NCBI GenBank assembly: GCA_949358305.1
Contig: OX442315.1
Coordinates: forward strand, 35,490,427-35,554,426
Length of the DNA stretch: 64,000 bases
DNA from: Strigamia acuminata
Taxonomy: Eukaryota; Arthropoda; Chilopoda; Geophilomorpha; Linotaeniidae
Direction: 5' to 3'
Position 1 is the stretch's first letter; every line of letters begins with the position of its first letter. A program made the position numbers and the translations under genes. Shown here in pieces: positions 33,331-44,214 of this stretch. The notes below the pieces were generated by a model that was not told the origin of the DNA, did no database searches, and saw nothing but the letters and a program-made list of their open reading frames with translations.

Positions 33331-36300
33331 CTGTTCTGTATTCAAAACGACATCATTAGTTGTAAATCACTTTAAATAGTACCTATGAAATAATATAAGG
33401 TTTCTGTAAAAACTGAAGGAGTTTGTGTTTAAATTGCTGTTTATTCTTTAGTAATTAGTAACATTTGAAATATTGTTTGTTTTGATTGGTACTTTAAAGC
33501 AAACAATTTTCGAACGAGGAATCAGCCAAACACTGGCGGCATTTGTGCGATCGAATGCGGTCGGTGTTTGGCAGATTCCCCATTCTTAAATAAATAATAA
33601 TAATAATGATAATAATTTTTATAAACATAGCTTTGCTAGTCATAACTGCACATGCACAAAATAATCAAAAACAAGATTATATAATCAGTTTTTAACTCGT
33701 TCAAAGTTAAAAACCAATTTTTTGATCAAGTTTTTAGAATCGAATTTTAAAAATTTGGAATTGAATGCACTTAATGTCTGTAGCACATCTAATGCAATTC
33801 TGGTGTTTTGGTTTACTTTTATGTATTACTACACAAGTGAACCGGCTCGGCCAATGGGAGTTTGGCCGCTCTTGGAGTATATGCTTAAAATTATAATATT
33901 CAATCATCCCAATAAAATAAACAAATACGGAAACAATACCGTATTTTTGCAAAAGTACGGTATTGTTTCCATATTTAACCTCACGAACGATGAATGTACG
34001 CTTCGTTAGAGACGTTCAGACTTTTATTGTTACATTAAACGAAAAACCAAAATTGTAATTGCTGACAAAAATGGCAGTTTTGAATAAGAGCCGCTGCTCT
34101 TAATCGATAAAATACGATATATTTATGTTTATTCAGAATTTGTGTAACAATATAAAGTGGTTGTTTCCACAGAAATTCTGATGAAATAAAGCGGGCCTTC
34201 TTATTTATCAATTTAGCACGACTAAAAATAAAATATTTAACAGAAATACAATCCATACCGGTACTTGTATGTATGGTGTTGTACACAGATGATGCCACTA
34301 CAGGGGCTGATTGAGTAACCGTCCCCGACCAATTTTGTGGTTTCAAAGCATACTAAATGTTACACATTCAACACGACATATTTAGTTTCAAATTTATATG
34401 TATTTTCTAACATTTCTTTCTATGAAATAATGTAAGGTTGCCAATGGCTCTTCGCCTGTAACCATTTCAACAATTTGATATTAAACTAGTCTTGACTCGA
34501 AACATCTCCTTTATTGGCTCCAAAATGGCGCCGTTCATTTGGATTCAATTGTCAGCCCCCAGAAAAACACAATAATGTACATGAATTCAAAGAAGAAAAC
34601 CATCAACTACATTGCCATAAAATAAAAAAAGCTTTCGCAGTCACTTACCTATAATGGACGACATCTCAATTCAACATGTGTCATTAACGAGAGGAAAAAA
34701 TTGTTTCCTTGAGTGAGGCAACATGCAGCGGTTGGCAACAACGTGATCCGCGCCATTCTTATCGCCAGGAATGATTAATGCAAGGGCATTTCCCCGACTC
34801 AGTTTGTGTTCAACGCGCCTTAACCAGGATCCACAAAGTGAAAGAGAGAAACAAATCAAACAAACCGATGATAAATTCACATTCCTAACATCTAAACACT
34901 GCCCTGTGGTGATTTACAAACTATTGACGCATGGAAAGGAAAAATTTTAACACAGGGAAAATGGCGGGAGGCATGATGTCATTTGCTGTGACACAGGCCT
35001 GCGTCTACGCCATCCTGTGTCGGCGCCATGAAGCTTTTGGAGATAGATGCTTCGCCTGAAAGTACTAAAACTACAGTAGTACCTGTATTTATAGCATCGC
35101 CGATCTAATGGAATGGAACTGTAACTAATGCTAGTGGCGGACTGGTCATAGGGCCTGCTTGCCAGATGGCCGTGGGCCTCTGATGAAGTGGGACTCTAAA
35201 ACATCAGACAATACCGGTATGTAAATCTATGATAGAAGTTCCAATATTAAAATTGTGGGTGGGCCCCATTTGTCTCCCGCCAGCCAATATTTGTAGACCC
35301 AGTCGGCCTCTGACTAATGCAATAACTAGTAACATAACTAACACAGATTTTTAATAGCTGATTAATGAAGCAAAACTCATTAGAAAAAGCTGTTCATATG
35401 CACTCGTGACATCATCAAAAGCACCCATCGTCATTTCGAAACTTTCTTAAACTAAAGATGAAGGAAAATACGACAATTTGGAGAAGTTTAATCAAATGAT
35501 ACAAATTCCAGGGACAATTGAACACTTAAAAACAATAATTTTGGCATAATATTCACATAAATAATCTTATAGTCGCTTTTCCCTTTAATAGTGACAAGTG
35601 ATGTCATACCTGCATAGTATAAACACCACTGCAGCACGAACAATGATACCCAATTAGCGACCCCCCAAAGGTCAATGGGATAAAATGTACAATTTCCAAT
35701 TAGTCTTATCTTCTGCTATTTCACTTTATTTTCAAATTATAAATGAAATAAAAAACCATTTAATTAGCTTTTCTCTAGTCAATTCAATTATATATTACCC
35801 GAAATGTAGACGAATAAAAGTAATTTCTTAGTCACGCATGTGAATCGGAAGCGACGATTTACTTTTTCCCGCATTAGCTGAAATTATTGTCAGAGTTGGA
35901 TGGTAAATATCTGAAGAAAAAAAAATGTTCTGATGTTTTTTGTTATTTAAAAAATAAACTTTTCTTTTAGGTGGATTGTCATTATAATTGTGTATGAATT
36001 ACATCATGGACTTCTCTGGATGTGCAACAGGGGCCATGAATTAAATATATATTTAATCGATGTTATTGTCATATTACCTGGATCTACTGTATTGTAACTT
36101 CCTGTACCAAATGCTGCAAAGTTCGAATGGATGGCAACTTAAATAAATTCATTTGCAGCTTGTAGGCTTTTGGACTGCCGTGATATAAACTAAGAGCTAA
36201 CATTTTATCGTCCTTTGTCCATCAAAGTTGTGTTTTTAACTTTCCATTCATTAACTGGTGTTACCCAGCACGCTACTCAGAATTAAAAAAATTGAAATTT

Positions 36301-37272
36301 CTTAATGGTGACAAGTGATGTTCTTGACATGTGCACAAAGTAAACGGCTTATACCCACATACAACCTCCACTCAGGACAGTGACACATAATTATCAAATT
36401 CTAATTACATGTGCATGTGAACTAGCTTTTAGATATTGGGCAAGCCAGCATTAATAACATCATTTATTTGTTGATGTTGTATACCGTCTTATCTTGTGCT
36501 ATTTAATTTTATTTATAAAGGAAATAAAATGTCACGTAATTAGCTTTTTTTCTCAAGCCAATTCAAATTTATACGACTCGAAATAAGTATACAGCAAACT
36601 GACTTCTTAGTCACGCAAGTGATCATTAACTGGAGTGTTCCAACTCCATTTTGTTAATTCGTTATTTCATGACGCGCTCGCACTTGCAGCGCCATCTGTA
36701 CAAAATGCAAATAAATTCAGTTATATTAATTCTAACTACCGAATGGCTGCTTCTTGATCTTCTACATCAACAACCAACTTCATCCAAAGCATCAACGCAT
36801 GAGGAACACATTTTAACCAACGATTGCGCACAAATGTACTCAAATGAGCATGAAGTTATTGTTATCTCCCAACTTTCCAAAACCTCAATACCTAAATGAA
36901 GTTGGCTAGTTATCGATGTAAGTGTTAAAAATTGTACAAAATTTCGTCAAGCTTGATTTAAAAATGTTATTTATCTAAATTGATAAAAATCTTTACTGCA
37001 AAATACACTTAATCGTAAAGACGTTTGGATCAAGCATCAAGCAATCATGAAGTGTTGTCGGCCCTTACATAGTCATGGTTACAAATGCAAATCTAAAAAA
37101 TAGGTTTAAAAATGTACGCAACTACCAAAATAGAACATAGCTAAAAAAATTAACGTCATAACAACCGTCTGCTCATTGAAGTCACATCTAAAGCAGTTGC
37201 CTCACCACGTGCTTTACTCATTCCAAACGTACAGTACATGATGCATTAATTAGTCAGCATCACCTACAGTCA
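33331..37272. other. Spacer between channel copies 3 and 4
   Basis: No gene is supported. The 3' flank of copy 3 (to about 34320) matches that of copy 2. About 900 bp (34320-35225) have no counterpart after copy 2 and look like an insertion of unknown type, with the palindrome-like ggcgccg near 34528. The block 35230-35900 matches 26340-27010, and from about 36320 the sequence matches the spacer upstream of copy 1. Two small hairpins occur: 33517-33582 (arms around aatcagccaaacac) and 33924-33975. Confidence 0.55.
33924..33975. repeat. 20-bp-arm hairpin
   Basis: The arms 33924-33943 and 33956-33975 (aatacggaaacaataccgta and its inverse, with one mismatch) enclose a 12-base loop. It could be a MITE remnant or a transcribed hairpin; nothing in the context tells which. 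Confidence 0.6.
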
Positions 37273-37768
37273 GCGCACGGTATCTTGATGCTAAATTCGT
37301 ATTGCGCATCCAGTGCTGGACTGGCCCGGCGGGCTACCGGGAATTTCCCAGTGGCCTGCAGCCTGGTGGCCCGGTGACGGGCCCCCCGTGGACCGTCCCT
37401 GGCCCACCATAGCCTGTCTTTGTAGCCCAACCCATCTAGATTTCCCGGTACTAAATTTGTACCCAGTCCAGCCCTGTGCGCATCCCATTCTGCGCAGACG
37501 ATTTTCTAATTCCAGTTGTTATTTAGCAGTATTAAGCCTAATATTAGGCCTATCAATGCTAAAATAAAGTAAATAAACAACAATATTTTGGTCATACTGT
37601 GTGAATTACTTTTAATGATGAGTTTATTGTTGTTTATTTACTTTATTTTAGTATTATTAGGCCTAATAATAGGCTTAATACTGCTAAATAACAACTGGAA
37701 TTAGAAAATCGTCTGCGCAGAATGGGATGCGCAGTACGAATTTAGCATCAAGATACCGTGCGCCGACT
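37273..37768. mobile_element. Long palindromic MITE
   Basis: The two halves are near-perfect inverted copies of each other (gcgcacggtatcttgatg at the left, catcaagataccgtgcgc at the right), continuing for about 165 bp per arm through gaaaatcgtctgcgca and aacaactggaattag. Comparison with the undisturbed spacer at about 10090 (catcacatagtgataac) shows it as an insertion. A 166-bp hAT-type MITE is nested in its left arm. Confidence 0.8.
37311..37476. mobile_element. hAT-type MITE nested in the palindromic MITE
   Basis: The ends cagtgctggactgg and ccagtccagccctg are inverted with one mismatch, and the element is flanked by a perfect 8-bp duplication tgcgcatc (37303-37310 and 37477-37484), the hAT signature. 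It is strongly GC-rich against an AT-rich background. It splits the left arm of the outer palindrome, so it is the younger insertion. Confidence 0.9.
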
Positions 37769-38885
37769 TTTTTTGTAGTGATAACAAATTCAATTACGTA
37801 AATATATCAGTTGCAACAAAATATGCGTGATGTAAAACGCTAGGTAATAGACTTTTGGAAAAATGAGGTTAGGTGATATGATCATGTGGTAACAGGAGAT
37901 AAACCAAGCACAAAGCAATTGGAAAACAACATTAAGCCATAATCTTATGGCTTTTTTATTTTTTTATTTATTTTTTATTTTTTATTTTTGGTCTATTAGA
38001 CATGTTTATCGGGACAATAAAAACATCAAAAGCTATATACACAGAAAATATGACTGCAACTATTGATTCAGATGAAAATGAGCACAAAACTTTAAACAAC
38101 CAAAAGATATCCACGTTTAATTAGCAAAAGGAAACTTACATAATTTTCCAGCTCTGCACATCACAATCTTAATAGAAACTGAGAATGTAAACAAGCGGAC
38201 ACTTAGAAGTGCCAAACCAAGAGTTTAACCAAGATCTGTAATCAAGGGAATACAACGTGAAAACTACTTAAATGTCACGACATACATGTAAAATGAAATA
38301 AATACTAGTATGGTTAGAATTAATTCTTCAAAATGGCAAATTTCTGATTTTAGTTTGTTGCCTACCCAAATTCTCCCATTATAAATTATTTCAATAAAAC
38401 AAAGTTTCGCTATTATAAAATTTCAATCTAAAGAACAGAAATAAAACTAGAAATAAATTTTTATTGCAAACATTTTGCCGACTTTTGGTTACTATAATCC
38501 CTGGAAACTTGATTTGTCGAAACCATTGTTACAAGTCGAATTCACGACTTGACAAATTCTTATGTATTTTTTTAATTTTTTCCTTTTATTAAAGCAGAAT
38601 TTCTTCTCAATGATCAGCTGTTTAATGTGCGTATAATATTAGTTTTATTTTTTTTTATGTAATTATACGTTTTTTCAAAAATTGTTGTCTTTTGTTTTGT
38701 TTTTGAATTATACATGGTGTCTCAAGTTTTATGATTATTTAAATAGCAGGTGCAGACTGCAGCAGTAGCAAGATGCGATCTGTACAGTCTTATCTTAAGC
38801 AATTTAGTTTTATTTGCTTAGACAACGCCCTTATAATTTGTTTCTCTGCAAATTCAATTAGATATAATCTGAAATGACTACTATA
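37769..38885. other. Spacer upstream of channel copy 4
   Basis: This matches the spacer at about 10100-10700 upstream of copy 1 in two pieces. The middle (about 37950-38640), with an A/T low-complexity tract at 37950-37990, is extra. No coding capacity is supported. Confidence 0.5.
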
Positions 38886-39611
38886 CAGGGTGTCCTAAAA
38901 GTCTGTAACCCTCCAAATATTTCCTGAGCAATTGCATCTAGGCCAACTTTGATGAAGCGACCATACAGGAAGTTGGGTGAGAGCAATCCAATGACGTCAT
39001 AAAATTTGACCTTGAAGGTAATTTTCAAGGTGATTCTCTTGCTAAATCCTAAACCAATCAGGTTAGAGCAAAAAAGTCAATTACAAAGTTGTAGAGCACT
39101 GTCAAATTAGTACTATCCAACTTATCTTATTCATCTTAAGTTAAATGTTTTCTTTTTAAAAAGGAGACAAATCAGCTGAAATAAAGCCAGCCATTGTGAA
39201 AAAACTTAAATTTCTATTACAAAAATACTAAATTACGTAAATAAACGTATTCAAATGTGCATCATTATGCAAGTAAACAAGAAAAACCACTGCCTTTTTT
39301 TAATGCCTCAAGAATTATTTTATCACAAGAATAAAAAATTTGACTTTGCTGATTTTTTTTCTGATTTGTCTCCTTTTTAAAAAGAAAACATTTAACTCAA
39401 GATAACTAAGATAAGTTGGATAGTACTAATTTGATGGTGCTCTACAACTTTGTAATTGACTTTTTTGCTCTAACCTGATTGGTTTTGAAGTTAGCAAGTG
39501 AATGACCTTGAAAATGACCTTCAACTTCCTATACGATCGCTTCATCAAAGTTGGCCTAGATGCAATTGCTCAGGAAATATTTGGAGGGGTACAGACTTTT
39601 AGGACACCCTG
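38886..39611. mobile_element. TA-flanked hairpin MITE with cagggtgtcc ends
   Basis: The left end cagggtgtcctaaaagtctg and the right end, read inward, cagggtgtcctaaaagtctg match; the arms extend for about 240 bp and are flanked by TA on both sides (38884-38885, 39612-39613). That fits a non-autonomous Tc1/mariner-type element. The inner part has a second pair of inverted pieces (aaggagacaaatcag and ctgatttgtctcctt). It sits about 180 bp upstream of the first ATG of channel copy 4. Confidence 0.85.
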
Positions 39612-40533
39612 TATACTGCAGTCACACAGATAGAAATTATTATTTAACTACTGAGTTGAAGGTGATTAATGCTAATCAATATGGAATTTTACCTTGCAGC
39701 CTTGCACACGTTGCTTCATTTCATTTACCACTGCAAGCGGAGGAACATTTATACAAAACAAATATAAAATTTCTTCAAGATTGATACAAAATGGTGTTTA
39801 TCTGGATTGATAAAAAATTTCGCAGCAAAATATCCTTAATCGTAAGAAAATTTGGTTCACGCAATCATGAAGTGGCCGCAGAATATCAAGATTTGGTTGA
39901 CGCTACACGTTCCCCTTGTTTCCGTGTATTTTAGTTTTGCATTGTATTTGCATGCTTGTTAGCATGTTGCTATCAAATAACGGACAGAGTTCTTTACTAC
40001 GCGTCGGCTCCAACAGCAGTTGATATTCGCATTGGCAACATGCACTCACTCAAGTTTCCGGCAATACAAGTTTGCACGTTTGAAAATGATTATGTAATTG
40101 ACATGTTACATGACATGATAGTTCAAGGCGACTCAGTTAGTTGTTTCGCCCCATTTTTAAAAATTTGGGACGTAAAGAGAAATGTTGACTACGACAAAGT
40201 TTGGCATTTTGATAATAAATCTAGTCTAGTGGAAAAAATTGAATTGAAAAATGTAAGTTGATAAAACAAATACTGTATTATGTGAAGCTGAAATTTCTCT
40301 TTGCAGATTGGACTTCAAGATGTAAAACTCTCAACTAGTAAAGCAATTTTTGGCCAATGCACTAAAGCAGAGCTGATAGGTAAAGTATACAGTATAGTAG
40401 ATAAAGCTGAATAGCACCATCTAGATCCGAACACCCAGATAGTTATTGATAGTTAAGTTGATGTGAAGGAAAGGGACAACGTGTTAGCATTAGCGTAAAA
40501 CCGGAAGTGAATCCGTTAAAGCTTATGTACGGT

Positions 40534-40960
40534 ACGCGACGAGGAAATTCGCATCGTCCGCACATGAAGTGGACGAGCGCATGAGGATACACACGATGCC
40601 GTTCGTGCTGGTGGAGCGGAGATCGGTGTTGCGAATTTCAGTAAATACCTGTTCATGTCCTGCTGGTCTTGAATTAATGAACGTTTTTCTTTTTTCGCGT
40701 TTTATTTTTTCTCGTTTCCTGTTTTCGCGTTTCCTTTTTTCGCGTTATATCTTATTCGCGATATACTGTATTCGCGATATATTTTATTCGCGATATACTG
40801 TATTCGCGATATATTTTTTTAAAATTTGTAATTGCGAAAATCGCGATTTCTGGATTTGCGATATATTTTTTAGCGACAGTAGCGCCACCCCGAGCAGGTA
40901 AGGGACGTTTTTTATGTCCAAGGCTTTACGCCACCTGTTGGTGATGCACCGAACAATAAC
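40534..40960. repeat. Inserted block with cgcgatat tandem repeats in intron 2 of copy 4
   Basis: Copy 1 lacks this block. It begins with GC-rich sequence (gcgacgaggaaattcgc, about 40535-40640) and then contains ttttcgcg pieces and a tandem array at about 40745-40825 with a 16-bp unit alternating attcgcgatatactgt and attcgcgatatatttt. The origin is unknown. Confidence 0.6.
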
Positions 40961-41416
40961 ACCAACAGTAAATCCATAAATATCTACGATGAAAGTGTGA
41001 AGTTTTTTGGCCCACTCTGTATACTTTTAAATCGTTTGTTTGTTTTTCTTGTTTCATTGAAATTCTTTTGTGATTGAGCAGGATCATTAGAAGGAAAGAA
41101 ATTGAGGTTTAAAACTTTAATGACGTTTAAGAGCCGAAAACTATGTTATCCTGATCCTACTATGGCAATAGTAATGTTTCATTTGTATGTTTCTGAATGG
41201 TCTGGAAAAATATATTGTACAATTTGTTTCAGGCCTCTGTTATGGACAAAATTGATTTTGCTATACTGTTTCCAATTTTCTCAGGCGTTTTCTATGATTT
41301 TGAAGTCCAATTTAGGAAAGTAAGTGTGAATATAACAACTCATATTATCCGGGGTCTCCTCTATTCGATTATATAAGACTATTGTTTACCTGGCACTTTT
41401 GAAAGCAGAAGTACCA

Positions 41417-41999
41417 TGTGACCGTCAGGCCACCTGGGGTGACCTACGTCACTGCCACACACCACCATACAACCCCAAGATCACCCCCTCATTGGGCAGG
41501 GTGATCTAGCCCGGGAGAAGGAAGGAGCTGAGTGGTGTGGGGAGGAGTTGCAGAGAGAGAGAGTGCGGACACCGACCAGGACGGTCGTGTGTTGAGAGTT
41601 CCAGGGTGTTGTAGTTGATGAGGGGACAAGACGTGTCCCGGCTGAGAGGACTCTGCACTCCTTCCCATTCACCACAGTGACGCTCAGTATCTGGGTTACC
41701 CCATGATGCAGCCTCCATGAGTGGCTACTGCGGGACGTAGGTAAGTACGACATGAATGTAATGCTGAACCGACCACGTCACCCATTGGGCTCCCGCCCAG
41801 TGTGTGATGGGTCGGTTGCCGGTGCGGCGTGCCTTCGTGGCACCCCTGCAACAGGTAACGGGATTCCCCATACCCCTAGACAACGCAATAAAGGCCAACC
41901 AACAAATATTGTGGGAGTTTCCGTTATTTACATGAGTATGCGTCCCAAACTAGTGCCTCCAGTCCCCTGTTTGCACTAGCCAAGACCATAGCAGTCACA
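41417..41999 (+). mobile_element. Solo LTR, family 1 copy b
   Basis: 583 bp, starting tgtgaccg and ending gtcaca, diverged from the LTR at 18190-18733 but colinear (shared gacctacgtcact or close, aataaaggcc, gtatgcgtcc). It lies in the intron between exons 4 and 5 of channel copy 4. Comparison with copies 2 and 3 gives the empty site gtaccatattgc; the target duplication is acca/atca with one mismatch. Confidence 0.75.
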
Positions 42000-42977
42000 A
42001 TCATATTGCTAAATTTTTGTAGTTTGTTAGTTTTTATTCATGTCCACTTTTCCAACATTGCTAATACCTAATTAATCTCTTTTTTGGATAACTAAAATAC
42101 CGGTAGTACTATTTTATTAGTACGCATAATAATCCATGTATTAGTAATGAAGAATTTACCAAGTGTTACAGAAATTGTGTAAATGAAAGACTTTCTCACG
42201 CTAAATGCAGGTTAGTAAACTATTGAATAAATGACCGAAACCAAGAAATCTAATGCATTAATAAAATACATTCGAATAGGCTGCCATTTTTTGACTCAAC
42301 TATCAAACTGCCACCTTGCAATCATAACGATAGTCAAACTGCTAAAAATACTTTCTTGAAGGCTTTGAAGGTTCTTCTTATCCCTAAAGTTTACAGCGAA
42401 TGCAAATGCATCCCGACATGCACGCAAGATGTGTTTACTCTGCTGCCTCAAGCCACTGCAAATAAACACGAACTTCTTCAGCTTAGAGCTAATCCAATAG
42501 AAGTAGCTGTAACTCAGCGTTTGGCCTACGATCAAATCAAATTATTAGCCGATATTGGAGGGAATTTGAGTTTATTCATGGGTTTATCACTGTTAGCGAT
42601 TGTTGATATCCTTCAACAAATAATTGTTTGTATAATCAGGAGGTCTAAGAAAAAGAATTTAAACCGAGTGGAAAGTTTGATTTTGAACACGTACTTTACC
42701 TGCAAACAAAAACTTGATGAAGACAAAAAGCTGAAGAAAAATCAGAAGGTTAATTGGACGTGGACTTTGACACTGTTTCTGTGTGTTGCATTGGCAATAT
42801 TTATGATTCAAGAACGTGCATCGTACTTTTTTAAATATCCTACTCGTAATATTGTGAAATTAGAGTACCTCAGTCATGTAACGTTTCCCTCAATAACTCT
42901 TTGTGGAGAAAATATAAGAATTTCATTCTGGAAGAAGAAATATGCTGAGGCCAAAAACTCCAGTATTACCAACTGGT

Positions 42978-44040
42978 TGCGGCGATCCGGGTTTTTACTT
43001 ATTAAATTATTTAAATTCAATAAGCAATCGTCGTAGAGATGCCGTACAGGACTTCTACTCTGTGGCCAAATGTTTGTCTAGGGGAATGATTTTACACAGA
43101 GTAAAGGAAAAATTAGATAGTTTTAATCGTTCAAAATACAAAGGAGGTATTATTTAAAATGTTTGGGGTCGATCTGGCTTCTTCTTCAAATATACACTCA
43201 CAGTTGACCGTTGACTCCAAGATGGCGTCGATGGCGTCGTGTGAGCGCGAGATTTTAGCGGAGTAAACTCAACGCTAAAATACGCCTCTAAATATTCTAA
43301 AATCCTCGTGGAGCACGCTCGACACGAGAATACGTCTTGCACACAGCGGTTCGATTATTACGGAGCAAGCTCGACGTAACAATCGGTCTTTACACAAATC
43401 GCTTTGTGGAGTTAAACTCGACACAAAGCCTTCAAACTAACAGAGTAAACTCGATGTTAGTTCCACACAGAAATGGCTTAAATTACGCGTAGTAATTCAA
43501 GCAGAAAGGCGCTATTCCGTACAGTTGGCACGGACCAGCAATGAATCTCAACTCTTCCAGATATCACAGATCACACTTAGCAATGGTTGGCATAAGTTTG
43601 ACACAGATGTGAATGGTTTGGAAGCAGAATCAAGAATGCGGGAAGAGTGGGCCAAAACCGTTTGGCTCACTCCTAAATCTGCTCAGAAAAGCTGCGCAGA
43701 TGACGAGTTGCACAAAGATCACACACGGCCGCCTTCGGGTCGTGTGCAACAATTGAGCCGGGCACGCGCGAGGGGAAGGGATGCTCCGCCCAGGCACACG
43801 CCTAGCAGCATCATCAAAGCAATGCACGCTGCAGCGCGATTGGTTGACGCTGTTGCTGGGCCAAAACTTGCTGCAAAACACAATATTATTTGGGTAATAT
43901 TGTGTCTTGTTTTATATTTTATTAATGTATGTTTTATTTCAATTTACATTGAAACAAAACATATAAGCTTGTTGAATATGTTTATAAGACAATTTGGAAA
44001 TATGGTGCGCACTCAAATAGGAATATTTGAGGTCACCACA
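42978..44040 (-). repeat. Gypsy 3' LTR (relative to element direction)
   Basis: 1063 bp, tgcggcg ... caccaca. It has the same length as 61742-62804, and I found no difference on reading. It joins the channel exon at 42977/42978. It contains repeated gagtaaac/ctcgac pieces between about 43250 and 43460 (ggagtaaactcaac, gagcacgctcgac, gagcaagctcgac), a possible set of enhancer or protein-binding repeats. Confidence 0.95.
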
Positions 44041-44054
44041 CTTCCCCCCCTTTT
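44041..44054 (-). other. Gypsy polypurine tract
   Basis: On the minus strand a pure purine run (aaaagggggggaag or close) directly abuts the 3' LTR. This is where plus-strand DNA synthesis is primed in LTR elements, and it confirms the minus orientation. Confidence 0.85.
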
Positions 44055-44214
44055 AAGAAAGAATCCTATTCTTTTCCAAAAGAGACAGGTAAGTATGAGA
44101 ATAAATACACAAAGTTTCAAAGTAAAATGGAACAGGATATATATTTATTCTTTTTTATTACAGTGTAAAAATAAAAAAAAGGAATTATTTTTAATGAACG
44201 GGCGTGTTCCCTAA

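Noticed and set aside
34671-34880. Minus-strand 69-codon frame in the spacer before copy 4
   Set aside because: No splice context, no recognisable motif, and it lies in an insertion of unknown type.
43525-44214. 229-codon frame starting in the Gypsy LTR (repeated at 62289)
   Set aside because: It lies on the strand opposite to the element, in LTR sequence, and is identical in both LTRs only because they are recent copies; no coding signature.
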